Below are positions 1 through 8,368 of a DNA stretch of 64,000 nt, piece by piece. The translations under genes and the position numbers were made by a program. Below the pieces are notes generated by a model that was given only the letters and a program-made list of their open reading frames with translations, was not told the origin of the DNA and did no database searches. The stretch's first letter is position 1, and each line of letters begins with the position of its first letter. Origin of the DNA: Methylobacterium terrae (lineage in GTDB: Bacteria; Pseudomonadota; Alphaproteobacteria; Rhizobiales; Beijerinckiaceae); NCBI RefSeq assembly GCF_003173755.1, contig NZ_CP029553.1, positions 4,488,001 through 4,552,000 on the forward strand. Reading direction: 5' to 3'.

Positions 1-12
1 AGTTCTAATCTG
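1..12. promoter_or_regulatory. possible half of an Irr/iron-responsive box
   Basis: The window opens with AGTTCTAATC, containing TTCTAA, one half of the Irr-type iron control element known from Rhizobiales (TTTAGAA-spacer-TTCTAA). It lies about 60 bases upstream of bfd, an iron-regulated gene in this group. The other half would fall outside the window, so this is only suggestive. Confidence 0.25.
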
Positions 13-70
13 AGAGCGGTCAGCGGGAGCGATCCCCGGGCGCTCCCCCGGTCAGGTGCCTCATCCCAGC

Positions 71-316
71 ATGATCGTCTGTTCCTGCAACGTGCTCTCC
101 GACGGCCAGGTGCGCGGCTGCCTCCATCCCGGTCCCGGCTGCCCGCGCACGCCGGCCCAGGTCTATGCCTGCCTCGGCTGCAGCCCGAAATGCGGCCGCT
201 GCGCCCGCACGATCCGCGGCATCCTCGACCGGGCCTTGGCCGAGGCGCACTCGGCCTGCACCACCACCTGCGGCGCGGCCTGCACGCTGAAGCACTTGGA
301 GGAGGAGGCCGCCTGA
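71..316 (+). CDS. bfd: bacterioferritin-associated ferredoxin
   Basis: An 81-residue [2Fe-2S] protein. Bfd proteins bind bacterioferritin and pass electrons to its haem, so that stored iron is reduced and released. The sequence begins MIVCSCNVLSD, with C4 and C6 forming the first cysteine pair, and continues with the GCSPKCGRC segment that supplies the second pair. The C-terminal tail is also cysteine-rich (CTTTCGAAC), which is longer than in the classical protein. An in-frame GTG at 56 would add five residues, but the ATG at 71 gives the usual family start. It converges on bfr, which ends 131 bp away on the other strand, so the two functional partners are neighbours. Confidence 0.88.
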   Translation: MIVCSCNVLSDGQVRGCLHPGPGCPRTPAQVYACLGCSPKCGRCARTIRGILDRALAEAHSACTTTCGAACTLKHLEEEAA

Positions 317-447
317 GGCGGCCCCGCCCCGGCGAGAGCAGCGCCGATCACGCTGCGATCGAGCGCCGGTCCCGGCCTTCGATGGCGCCGCATCGTCGCC
401 GACGAACCGGTGTCCACCTCGTCGGACGATGCGCGGACGGCGAGGTG

Positions 448-945
448 CTACTCGACCTCGGGCTCGATCTTCTCCAGGCCGCCGATGTGGCGCTGGGCGT
501 AGAGCGGCAGGCCGACCTGGCGGATCAGCTCGATCTGGGTCTCCAGGAAGTCGATGTGACCCTCCTCGTCGGCGGCCAGATCCTCGAACAGCTGCTTCGA
601 GACGCGATCGTTGATCGAGTCGCAGTACTTCGCGGCCTCGAGGTAGAGGCTGCGGGCCTCGACCTCGGCGGCGAGGTCGCACTCGATGATTTCCTGGACG
701 TTCTGACCGATCCGCAGCGGGTCGAGCTCCTGCAGGTTCGGGAAGCCCTCGAGGAACAGGATCCGATCGACGAAGCGATCGGCGTGGTTCATCTCCTCGA
801 TCGACTCCTTGCGCCAGAACTTGGCGAGGTCGATGTAGCCCCAGTCGTTCAGCATCCGGAAGTGGAGCCAGTACTGGCTCACCGCGGTCAGCTCGCTGCG
901 CAGGCCGCGGTTGAGGTACTCGACGACCTTGGCGTCACCCTTCAT
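448..945 (-). CDS. bfr: bacterioferritin
   Basis: A 165-residue ferritin-fold protein of normal family length. Bacterioferritin builds 24-subunit shells that oxidise Fe(II) and store ferric mineral, with haem shared at subunit pairs. All expected residues are present: ferroxidase ligands E18, E51, H54, E94, E127 and H130, and the haem ligand M52. The start MKGDAKVVEYLN matches the family. It is codirectional with ribA upstream and convergent with bfd, its electron donor. Iron control is likely from family knowledge, but I see no clear operator in the 126 bp before it. Confidence 0.95.
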   Translation of the reverse strand: MKGDAKVVEYLNRGLRSELTAVSQYWLHFRMLNDWGYIDLAKFWRKESIEEMNHADRFVDRILFLEGFPNLQELDPLRIGQNVQEIIECDLAAEVEARSLYLEAAKYCDSINDRVSKQLFEDLAADEEGHIDFLETQIELIRQVGLPLYAQRHIGGLEKIEPEVE

Positions 946-1071
946 CGCTCGATCTCCCGTGTCGATCGTCCATCGGAGCCGGGCGGGTGCCGGCCCAACC
1001 GGGGCCCTAGCTAGCAGCGAACGTGCCGCAGGGCCACAGGAGGCAGGCGCTGACAGGGGAGGATCCTGCGA

Positions 1072-2214
1072 TCACACGTCGATGCACGCGAAGGCGTCGA
1101 GGTCGAGGGCGTGGCCGGCCCGGTCGCGCTTGGCGGTGAGGTAGCGCAGGTTCTCCGGCGTGACCCGGCCGAGCGCCCGCTGGGTCTCGACCACGGCGAT
1201 GCCGGCGGCCTCGAGGCTCGCGGCCTTCTCGGGGTTGTTGCTCAGGAGCCTGACGGAGGCGACGCCGAGCGCCTTCAGCATCGCCGCCGCAAAGTCGAAC
1301 CGGCGCTGGTCGAGGCCGAAGCCGAGGGCCTCGTCGGCCTCGTAGGTGTCGAGCCCGCGGGCCTGGAGGTCGTAGGCGCGGATCTTGTTGGCGAGCCCGT
1401 TCCCGCGGCCCTCCTGGTCGAGGTAGAGCACGATGCCGCCGCCGTGCTGGGCCATCCAGCCGGCGGTGCCGCGCAGCTGGTCGCCGCAATCGCACTTGAG
1501 CGAGCCGAACAGGTCGCCGGTGAGGCAGGCCGAGTGCAGCCGCACCGCCACCGGCCCGGTAAGGTCCGGCCGGCCGATCACGACGGCGACCTGATCGCGA
1601 AGACCCTCGCCGCCGCGGAAGACCACGAACTCGCTGTCCGGGGCGCCCGCGAGCGGCACCGGCGCCCGGCTGACGGGCCGCAGGGCGGCGGCCTGCCGGG
1701 CCGGGTAGCGCGCGACCGCCTCCGCGGCGACGCTCAGGGTCCCGGGAGGGGCCGCCTCGCCCGGCACCACCACGACAGCCGGCAGCACCTGGGCGAGCGC
1801 CGCGAGCGCGAGCGCGGCCTCGTCGCCGGCCGAGGCCGGCGCCACGGGGGCGTCGATCCGCGCATCGAGGCGCAGCGCCAGGGCCTCGATCCGGGCCGGG
1901 TCGATCGCCGGCAGGGCGACCGCGCCGGCATCCTTCCGGTCGGCGAGGCCGAGGCGGCGCAGGCGCGGCGCCGGCAGGACGAGGCGGGCGCCGGTCCCGG
2001 CGAGCGCCGCCAGGGCGGCGTTCGTGGCCTCGTCGAGCGCCTCGGCCGACAGGGCCAGCACCGGGTCGGTCCCGCGCAGGGCCACGGGCCGGCCGGCGCG
2101 GATCTCCGCCAACGCCCGCTCGACACCGACCTGATCCCGGACCTGATCCCGGACCTGTTCGCGGCCCGCGGCCGGGTCTAGACTGAGATGGCTCTGCATC
2201 GTGACCGACATCAT
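1072..2214 (-). CDS. ribA: GTP cyclohydrolase II with degenerate N-terminal DHBP-synthase-like region
   Basis: 380 residues. The C-terminal half (about 190-380) is a full GTP cyclohydrolase II, which opens the GTP imidazole ring in the first step of riboflavin synthesis. Zinc ligands C230, C241 and C243 have the normal spacing, and YLDQEGRGNGL (264-274) and LLSNNPEK are conserved. The N-terminal 190 residues occupy the place of the RibB domain in RibBA fusions but are alanine-rich, and I cannot find the acidic DHBP-synthase active-site motif, so that half is probably inactive. Residues 18-29 come from three 12-bp repeats at 2129-2164. An alternative ATG lies at 2199. No FMN riboswitch is visible upstream. 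Confidence 0.9.
   Translation of the reverse strand: MMSVTMQSHLSLDPAAGREQVRDQVRDQVGVERALAEIRAGRPVALRGTDPVLALSAEALDEATNAALAALAGTGARLVLPAPRLRRLGLADRKDAGAVALPAIDPARIEALALRLDARIDAPVAPASAGDEAALALAALAQVLPAVVVVPGEAAPPGTLSVAAEAVARYPARQAAALRPVSRAPVPLAGAPDSEFVVFRGGEGLRDQVAVVIGRPDLTGPVAVRLHSACLTGDLFGSLKCDCGDQLRGTAGWMAQHGGGIVLYLDQEGRGNGLANKIRAYDLQARGLDTYEADEALGFGLDQRRFDFAAAMLKALGVASVRLLSNNPEKAASLEAAGIAVVETQRALGRVTPENLRYLTAKRDRAGHALDLDAFACIDV
2129..2164 (-). repeat. three tandem 12-bp repeats inside ribA
   Basis: ACCTGATCCCGG occurs at 2129-2140 and 2141-2152, followed by the variant ACCTGTTCGCGG at 2153-2164. The unit is a multiple of three, so each copy encodes an R-(D/E)-Q-V tetrapeptide near the RibA N-terminus and the frame is kept. 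Confidence 0.8.
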
Positions 2215-2260
2215 CGACCCTGAGAGAGACGGCCCGACGCGATCGCGGCGGGCCGGGAAT

Positions 2261-2290
2261 CGTGAGGAAGAGCTGGAACCGTGAGGAAGA
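2261..2290. repeat. two 11-bp direct repeats in the ribA / cytochrome b561 divergent region
   Basis: CGTGAGGAAGA occurs at 2261-2271 and again at 2280-2290, 19 bp apart, with a weaker third match (GGTGAGGGAA) just after. Direct repeats spaced near two helical turns between divergent starts could be an operator. No regulator can be named. Confidence 0.35.
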
Positions 2291-2422
2291 ACCGGTGAGG
2301 GAACAAGGCCACGGTTCGGCGCCGGACGGCATGTGGTGCCTTCTGCCCCGCTTCGCCGCGGATCCCTCCATCAACCTTTCGCGATTGTCCAGGGCGTCCA
2401 TACACCCCGGGAGTGACGTCGC

Positions 2423-2974
2423 ATGACGCCGAACGGCGAGAGACCGGGCCGCTACGCGCCGTCCCAGAAGGCGCTGCACTGGATCGTCGCGATCCTGGTC
2501 TTCGCCCTGGTGCCGATCGCGCTCGCCATGGCCAACCTGCCCGACGGGCCGCTGAAGAACGCGCTCTACGAGTGGCACAAGTCGTTCGGGCTCACCGTGC
2601 TGGCGCTGGCGCTGGCCCGCCTCCTGGTGCGCGCCGCCCGCGGCGCCCCGCCCCTCGTCGCCGGCCTGCCGGCCTGGCAGCGCCGGGCGGCGCACGCCTC
2701 GCATCTCGCGCTCTACGTCCTGATCGTCGTGGTGCCGCTGCTCGGCTGGGCCGGCACCTCGGCCTGCTGCGCGCCGGTGATGCTCTACTTCACGCTGCCC
2801 CTCACCCTGCCGGTCTCCGGCGGCATGCCGGTCGGCGAGGCGATCCTCCGGGTGCACCAGGTCGCGGCCTTCACGCTGGTCGCGCTCGTGGTGCTGCACG
2901 CGGGCGCGGCCCTGCATCACCACCTGGTGCGGCGGGACGGGACGCTGCGGCGGATGTGGCCGGGAGGGGGCTGA
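2423..2974 (+). CDS. cytochrome b561 family protein
   Basis: 183 residues with four hydrophobic segments, typical of bacterial cytochrome b561, a di-haem inner-membrane protein thought to move electrons between quinol and periplasmic acceptors. Histidines in the right places are H17 of KALHWIV in helix 1, H50 of YEWHKSFG in helix 2, and the HQV and HAG positions in helices 3 and 4. The ATG at 2423 is preferred over the earlier GTG at 2413, which is out of frame. It is divergent from ribA, with 208 bp between the two starts. The exact donor and acceptor cannot be told from sequence. Confidence 0.85.
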   Translation: MTPNGERPGRYAPSQKALHWIVAILVFALVPIALAMANLPDGPLKNALYEWHKSFGLTVLALALARLLVRAARGAPPLVAGLPAWQRRAAHASHLALYVLIVVVPLLGWAGTSACCAPVMLYFTLPLTLPVSGGMPVGEAILRVHQVAAFTLVALVVLHAGAALHHHLVRRDGTLRRMWPGGG

Positions 2975-3624
2975 GCGGACCGATCGGACGGTTGCCCCGC
3001 ATCGACGCGCCGGCGGCCGGTCGCGAGCGGGCATGCCTGGTCGAGGCGCCGGCCCTTTGCCTCATTTCGCAATCGTCGCCTTTCAATGACTGGAGCGCTG
3101 CGATAAGGAAGGCCAATCACAGCTCTGACTAGGACGGTCTGTGAATCGGTTGTTCGCCGCATGGTAAGCACGGCATGGTTTGTCGAGCAGCACGACGATG
3201 AACAGAACAATAAAACGCATCAATGGCGATGTGGAGAAGGCGGCGCAGTCACATTCGTCGCGATGAACCGACAGGACGCGACGGCGGCTCTTGAGGCGTT
3301 CACAGCACGACAGGCCGGTCCGGGTAGAACGGGACGGCTGATCGCGTGACGCAACCGGGCGACGACGGACCTGCCGCGAGCGGGACGATGGCCGGTCTCC
3401 CGTGCTGCGTTCCGGCCGGAACCCGGGGAGCGCTGATCCGGATCCGACGACGGATGTTGCGTGAGGTGCCCGGAAGGTTGGTCACGCATGTCTCGCAACG
3501 CGGCGGCCGCCGACGAAGACGAGAACTTTGGTGAGGGACATCAGGTCCCTCGATCTATAGAGCATCACACGACTTCTGTTCGCGGCTGCTGCGCTGACGG
3601 AAGCCGTCAACGGAAGGCGAAATC
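2975..3624. other. 650-bp intergenic stretch without a supported gene
   Basis: The stretch is less GC-rich than its neighbours around 3060-3250. Short frames are present (for example 3161-3349) but have no ribosome site, no recognisable product and unlike codon use. A small perfect hairpin, GAGGGAC (3533-3539) pairing with GTCCCTC (3545-3551), lies about 75 bases before manC. Nothing else is identifiable. Confidence 0.5.
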
Positions 3625-5067
3625 ATGTCGCACGAAACCGGTAGCCTGATCCATCCGATCATCCTGTGCGGCGGGTCCGGGACGCGGTTGTGGCCGGCCT
3701 CCCGCGAGAGCTTCCCCAAGCAGTTCATCCCCCTCGCCGAGCCGGATCGCTCCTCGTTCCAGGCCACCGCCGCGCGTCTCGGCGATGCCGCGATCTTCGA
3801 GCGGCCGGCCGTCATCACCGCCAACGATGCCCGCTTCCTCGTCGCCGAGCAGCTCGCGCAGGCCGGAATCAAGGCCGACATCCTGCTCGAGCCGTGCCGG
3901 CGCGACTCCGCTCCGGCCGTCGCCGTCGCGGCGCTCCACGCCGCCTCGCGCGATCCGGAAGCCCTGGTGCTGATCCTGCCCGCCGACCACGCCGTCGGGG
4001 ACGACGCGGCCTTCGCCCGCGCCGCCCGCGCCGCCCGCGCGGGGGCCGAGGCCGGAGCCATCATGACCCTCGGCATCACGCCGACCCATCCCTCGACCGC
4101 CTACGGCTACATCCAGCCCGGCGGCCCGATGCCGGGCCGGGCCGGCGAGGCGGGTGCCCAGACCGTCGCCCGCTTCCTCGAGAAGCCGGATGCCGGCCGC
4201 GCCGCCGACCTGATCGCGGAGGGCGCCCTCTGGAACGGCGGCTACTTCCTGTTCCGCGCCGACGTGATGCTGGAGGAGCTCGAGGCCCATGCCCCGGCCG
4301 TGCTCGCGGCGGCCCGCGGCGCCGTCGAGACGGCCACCCGCGACCTCGACTTCGTGCGCCTCGGCGAGGCGGCGTTCGCGCAGGCGCCGCAGATCTCGAT
4401 CGATTTCGCCGTCATGGAGCGGACCGAGCGGGCCGGCGTGCTGCCGGTGGCCTTCCCGTGGTCGGACATCGGCACCTGGGGGGCGCTGTGGGAGGTGTCG
4501 GGCCGGGATGGCGACGGCAACGCCCTGCGCGGCCGCGTCGCGGTACGGGATACGCGCAACAGCCTGGTCCACTCCTCCGGCGAGATCCTGACCACCGTGG
4601 TCGGCCTCGACGACGTGGTGGTGGTGGCGACGGACGACGCGGTGCTGGTGACGAGCCGCAGCGCCGGGGCCGGGGTGAAGGGCCTGGTCGAGACCCTGCG
4701 TGGGCGCGGCGAGCCGGAGGCGGACGCACACCGGCTGATGTACCGGCCGTGGGGCTCCTACCAGCGCATCGACATCGGCGGGCGCTTCCAGGTGAAGCGG
4801 ATCACCGTGAAGCCCGGCGGGCGCCTGTCGCTGCAGAAACATCATCACCGGGCCGAGCACTGGGTGGTGGTGCGCGGTACCGCCGAGGTGACGGTGGACG
4901 GGATCGTGCGGCTGGTCCACGAGAACGAGGCGGCCTACCTGCCGATCGGTTGCGTGCATCGTCTCGCCAATCCGGGAAAGATCCCGCTCGAACTGATCGA
5001 GGTGCAGGTCGGAAGCTATACCGGCGAGGACGACATCATCCGCATCGAGGACGTCTACGGCCGCTGA
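3625..5067 (+). CDS. manC: mannose-1-phosphate guanylyltransferase / mannose-6-phosphate isomerase
   Basis: A 480-residue bifunctional enzyme of normal length. The N-terminal nucleotidyltransferase carries the pyrophosphorylase signature GGSGTRLWPASRESF (16-30), a FLEKPD motif, and WNGGYFLF near residue 205. From about residue 374 (RPWGSY) it continues into the type II phosphomannose isomerase cupin, with QKHHHRAEHW metal-site histidines. Together these activities convert fructose-6-phosphate-derived mannose-6-phosphate and mannose-1-phosphate to GDP-mannose (a phosphomannomutase is needed in between), the sugar donor for exopolysaccharide and lipopolysaccharide. It stands alone: no polysaccharide genes flank it, though a GT4 glycosyltransferase sits about 9.5 kb downstream. 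Confidence 0.93.
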   Translation: MSHETGSLIHPIILCGGSGTRLWPASRESFPKQFIPLAEPDRSSFQATAARLGDAAIFERPAVITANDARFLVAEQLAQAGIKADILLEPCRRDSAPAVAVAALHAASRDPEALVLILPADHAVGDDAAFARAARAARAGAEAGAIMTLGITPTHPSTAYGYIQPGGPMPGRAGEAGAQTVARFLEKPDAGRAADLIAEGALWNGGYFLFRADVMLEELEAHAPAVLAAARGAVETATRDLDFVRLGEAAFAQAPQISIDFAVMERTERAGVLPVAFPWSDIGTWGALWEVSGRDGDGNALRGRVAVRDTRNSLVHSSGEILTTVVGLDDVVVVATDDAVLVTSRSAGAGVKGLVETLRGRGEPEADAHRLMYRPWGSYQRIDIGGRFQVKRITVKPGGRLSLQKHHHRAEHWVVVRGTAEVTVDGIVRLVHENEAAYLPIGCVHRLANPGKIPLELIEVQVGSYTGEDDIIRIEDVYGR

Positions 5068-5487
5068 TCCCGTGCGCCGCGCGGGGCCTCCCGCCGCGCC
5101 GTCGGTCCCCTGAGCGGGCGGCGGCGGGCGAGAGGCGCCCGTGCGGTCCGCGAGGTATCGTTCGACCCGGACACCTCCCGGGATGTGGTGCAGGCCCGGA
5201 TCCGAAGGCGGCGTTCCCCGCGACCTCGCCCGGGTCTCACGGACGACGAGTTGCACCGCCGCCCCGTGCGACGCGATCCGGCATGGCCCGCCGGGCGTCG
5301 CCCACCCCTCCGTCCGGTCGCCGGCGCGGGAGCCCGACGGCTCCGACGACCGGTAAAAAAATCCTGAACGAGGCGGAACCGGCCGGGTGGGTCCGCCGTT
5401 ATCGCGGTGACCCGGTGCGCGGGCAGTCCTTCCCGCGCGCCGTTCCCGTGGCCGCTTCGCTCAAGCCGAGGCGCGGGAAGCCGGTCT
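5068..5487. other. 420-bp convergent intergenic region
   Basis: This lies between manC and the minus-strand lytic transglycosylase. Apart from the weak terminator at 5355-5397 I see no gene, RNA or repeat. Frames on both strands are GC-driven and lack initiation signals. Confidence 0.45.
5355..5397 (-). terminator. weak terminator-like hairpin after the lytic transglycosylase gene
   Basis: GGCGGAACC (5372-5380) pairs with 5389-5397 through nine positions with one mismatch around an 8-base loop. Read on the minus strand it is followed, after ten bases, by seven T residues (plus-strand A run at 5355-5361). The gap before the T run makes it a weak candidate. Confidence 0.35.
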
Positions 5488-6861
5488 TCAGGGGAGCTGG
5501 CTCAGGGCCGCGGGCGGCGGATCGCTCGGCCGGCGATTATCGATCCGCTCCGCGATCGCCGCGACCGGTTGATACAGGTCGAGGCGCTGGTCGATCATCC
5601 CGTCGAGGCGATCATAGACCTCGGCGACCGTCAGGCTGCGCACCTTCCGGCCTTCGCGGCGGAAGAACAGGCTGCGATTGGCCTTCGCGGCGGCCCGGAA
5701 CGAGGCCTGGGCCGGCTGGTGCGGCTTCTCGGCCGTCAGCTCCATGAACTTGCCGGCGCTCGCCGCGCCGAGGAAGTGGGCGAAGTAGCACTCCGTCGTC
5801 GTCAGGTCGCGCCCGAGGCGCTGCTCCACCCGCGAGCGGTCGCGCTTCATCATCTCGCCCGCCATCAGGCTGGCCGCGTAGGGATCGCGGCGCAGGGCCA
5901 GAACCCGGCGCCGGTCGGCCTCCTTCAGCACCACCAGGGTGCCGCCCCGCTTCTCGACCAGGTCGGCCTCGGCCGAGAACCCGTGCTTGGCGCCGAAGCT
6001 GCGCACGAGTTCGAGCCAGGTGCCGGTCAGGAACTGGAACAGCCCTTCGGCGCTCGAGGTCCCGGCGCGCACGCTCGGCTGGAAGCTCGATTCCTTGTCG
6101 GCGAGCGCCATCAGGTAGACGGGGTCGACCTCGGTCTCGCGGGCGGCCCGCACGATGGTCTCGACCAGCGCCCGCGGCACCTTCTTGTCGCCGAAGATCA
6201 CCCGGCCGTCCTCGGTCTCCTCCGGCAGGGCGATCGTCTCGGGGAGGGAGATCTCCGGGGTCCCGAGGATGTCCCGGGACAGGGAAGCCTCCTGAGAAAA
6301 GGCGGCCTCCTGGGAGAGGGCGGCCCCTTGCGCCGGGGGAACCTCCTGGACCGCGAAGGCTTCCTGAGGCGGCGTGATTCCCGCGCCGGCCGCGTCGTCG
6401 CCCGGGGTCGTCGCATCCGGCGCTGCGTGCCCCAAGACCGTCTCCCGCACCCCCGTCTCCCGCACCTCCGGATCCCGCATCTCCCGGCGCAGGCGTTCGA
6501 GGTCGTCCCGGATCAGCGTCGCGGTGCTCGGAGTTTCCTCGACGAGGGCGGGGCCCGGCCAGTCCGGCATCGCGCCGCGGGAGGTCGCGGGCGGACGGGG
6601 GGCGGAGAAGTCGATCCGGTCGTGGGCTTCCGCCGCGGGGGCGAGGGCGTCCTGCGGCAGGCAGGCCGCGAAGGCGACGCCGACCGCGAGCGCGGCCGCG
6701 GCCTTGCGGGTCAGCGAGGCAGCCAGGGAAACGGTCGTGCCGCGTGCTCTCGAATGGTGGCCTTCGCGGGCGGTGAGCCAGCGGATGGCGTCGGTGCCCG
6801 CCTCGGGCACGAGTCGGCCAGCGTCGTCGGCGCGAGGCGCCGGCTCCGGGTAAACCCCCAT
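5488..6861 (-). CDS. exported lytic-transglycosylase-like protein
   Basis: 457 residues from the ATG at 6861, which follows a good ribosome site (AGGTTGGAG). A longer frame to 7074 exists but its first 71 residues look non-coding. Residues near 50-68 form a hydrophobic export segment ending AVGVAFAACLPQ, so it may be periplasmic or a lipoprotein. The middle (about 100-225) is low-complexity and rich in Glu, Pro and Gln. The C-terminal part has the SLT-type motif ADKESSFQP with probable catalytic Glu near residue 257, then AEGLFQFLTGTWLE, as in enzymes that cleave the glycan strand of peptidoglycan. Divergent from the inositol-phosphate synthase gene. Substrate and partners are unknown. Confidence 0.75.
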   Translation of the reverse strand: MGVYPEPAPRADDAGRLVPEAGTDAIRWLTAREGHHSRARGTTVSLAASLTRKAAAALAVGVAFAACLPQDALAPAAEAHDRIDFSAPRPPATSRGAMPDWPGPALVEETPSTATLIRDDLERLRREMRDPEVRETGVRETVLGHAAPDATTPGDDAAGAGITPPQEAFAVQEVPPAQGAALSQEAAFSQEASLSRDILGTPEISLPETIALPEETEDGRVIFGDKKVPRALVETIVRAARETEVDPVYLMALADKESSFQPSVRAGTSSAEGLFQFLTGTWLELVRSFGAKHGFSAEADLVEKRGGTLVVLKEADRRRVLALRRDPYAASLMAGEMMKRDRSRVEQRLGRDLTTTECYFAHFLGAASAGKFMELTAEKPHQPAQASFRAAAKANRSLFFRREGRKVRSLTVAEVYDRLDGMIDQRLDLYQPVAAIAERIDNRRPSDPPPAALSQLP

Positions 6862-7175
6862 CTCCAACCTTTTGTCCTTCGGGCGGGTCCGGTCCTGACG
6901 GCCCCGCGCCGCTGCTTCGCTCTCCGGCACCTCTGGCCGCCCGGTGTGTCCAGAATGGGACGGGGCCGGGGCAGGCCCGGAGGCGATTTTGCGGCACCGT
7001 CCCGGGCGGACGGGCGTTAGGCCTTCTGAAGCGACCGGCAGCGCGCGAAAAAATCGCGGGCGCGTCGGAACCAAATACTCCCCCGGGCATTTCCAGTCGC
7101 CACGCGGAGCGAGCGAACGATTGCTCCGGCGCCCCTTTCGGGGTCCGCGGGTCTGGAAAAGGACAATCCCTACCG
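6862..7175. other. divergent upstream region of the inositol-phosphate synthase gene
   Basis: 314 bp between two divergent starts, so it should hold both promoters. A GGCGCCCC / GGGGTCC imperfect hairpin occurs near 7130-7147. No consensus promoter is obvious. The ribosome site for the plus gene is a weak AAAGGACA about 11 bases before its ATG. Confidence 0.4.
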
Positions 7176-8366
7176 ATGAGCATGCAGCCCGGTCGGCGCG
7201 TCGGCGTCGCTTTCGTCGGGATGGGTGGGGCTGTCGCCACCACCGCCATCGCCGGCATCGAGATGATCAAGTCCGGTTCGAATCGTCTCGACGGTCTGCC
7301 CCTTGCGGGCCACGCGGTGGCCGGGATGGTCGGGTACAAGGATCTGGTCTTCGGCGGCTGGGATCTCAACGGCGACGACCTCGGCGCCGCGGCGGCCGGG
7401 CATGGCGTCCTCACCAGGCAGGACATCGAGAACGGTGCCCAGGTGCTCAACGGCATGAAGCCGTGGCCGGCGGTCGGCAGCGCCAAGTTCTGCAAGAACA
7501 TCGACGGCGGCAACCGCATCGTCGCCAAGGACCACCGCGAGGCGGTCGACTGCATCGCGGGCGACCTCAAGCGCTTCCGCGAGGAATCGGGCGTCGACGA
7601 CGTGGTGGTGGTCAACCTCGCCTCGACCGAGCGCTGGCCCGACCTCGACGACCCGACGCTGAACTCCGCCGCCGCCTTCGAGCGCGGCCTCGATTCGAGC
7701 GACGAGGCGATCAGCCCGGCGATGCTCTACGCCTACGCGGCGATCAAGAACGGCATTCCCTACGCCAACTTCACCCCGTCGGTCGCCGCCGACGTGCCGG
7801 CGCTGGTCGATCTCGCCAAGCAGATGAACGTCCCGGTCGCCGGCAAGGACGGCAAGACCGGCCAGACGATGATGAAGACGGTGCTGGCTCCGGCGCTCAA
7901 GTCGCGCGCGCTCCACGTCGACGGCTGGTTCTCGACCAACATCCTCGGCAACCGCGACGGCCTGGCGCTGAACGACAAGGACTCGCTCCAGTCCAAGCTC
8001 AACACCAAGGGCACGGTGCTGGATTCGATCCTCGGCTATCCGGTCGAGGATCACCTGGTCCACATCCACTATTATCGCCCGCGCGGCGACGACAAGGAGG
8101 CCTGGGACAACATCGACGTCACCGGCTTCCTCGGCCAGCGGATGCAGATCAAGATCAACTTCCTCTGCAAGGACTCGATCCTGGCGGCGCCCCTGGTGAT
8201 CGAGATCGCCCGCGTCCTGGATCTCGCCAAGAAGCGCGGCGACGGCGGCGTGCAGGAGCAGCTGTCGCTGTTCTTCAAGGCGCCGATGGTCAAGAACGGC
8301 CACGGCCCCGAGCACGCCTTCGGCGCGCAGGAGCGCATGCTGCTCGACTGGCTCGGCGTCCACTAG
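7176..8366 (+). CDS. inositol-3-phosphate synthase
   Basis: A 396-residue NAD-dependent cyclase that converts glucose-6-phosphate to 1D-myo-inositol 3-phosphate. The N-terminal Rossmann segment reads GVAFVGMGGAVATT, and the catalytic region contains VAGKDGKTGQTMMKT and the phosphate/lysine motifs ending YPVEDHLVHIHYY, all typical of bacterial and archaeal Ino1 proteins. The stop is two bases before the ATG of the HD-like gene, so the pair is very likely cotranscribed. In most bacteria this enzyme feeds inositol lipids, mycothiol or inositol solutes. Here it heads a cluster with a GT4 glycosyltransferase and a PIG-L deacetylase, so a glycosylated inositol product is the natural inference. Confidence 0.9.
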   Translation: MSMQPGRRVGVAFVGMGGAVATTAIAGIEMIKSGSNRLDGLPLAGHAVAGMVGYKDLVFGGWDLNGDDLGAAAAGHGVLTRQDIENGAQVLNGMKPWPAVGSAKFCKNIDGGNRIVAKDHREAVDCIAGDLKRFREESGVDDVVVVNLASTERWPDLDDPTLNSAAAFERGLDSSDEAISPAMLYAYAAIKNGIPYANFTPSVAADVPALVDLAKQMNVPVAGKDGKTGQTMMKTVLAPALKSRALHVDGWFSTNILGNRDGLALNDKDSLQSKLNTKGTVLDSILGYPVEDHLVHIHYYRPRGDDKEAWDNIDVTGFLGQRMQIKINFLCKDSILAAPLVIEIARVLDLAKKRGDGGVQEQLSLFFKAPMVKNGHGPEHAFGAQERMLLDWLGVH

Positions 8367-8368
8367 GG

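Noticed and set aside
2215..2422. FMN riboswitch before ribA
   Set aside because: None of the conserved RFN segments is present on the minus strand in this gap; only short direct repeats are seen.
3161..3349. 62-residue frame in the gap before manC
   Set aside because: No initiation signal, no hydrophobic or motif pattern, and composition differs from real small genes here.
5407..7020. Long plus-strand frame opposite the lytic transglycosylase gene
   Set aside because: It mirrors the minus-strand gene codon by codon, has no ribosome site and an arginine/glycine/leucine-heavy composition typical of antisense frames in GC-rich DNA. The minus-strand product has a recognisable domain.
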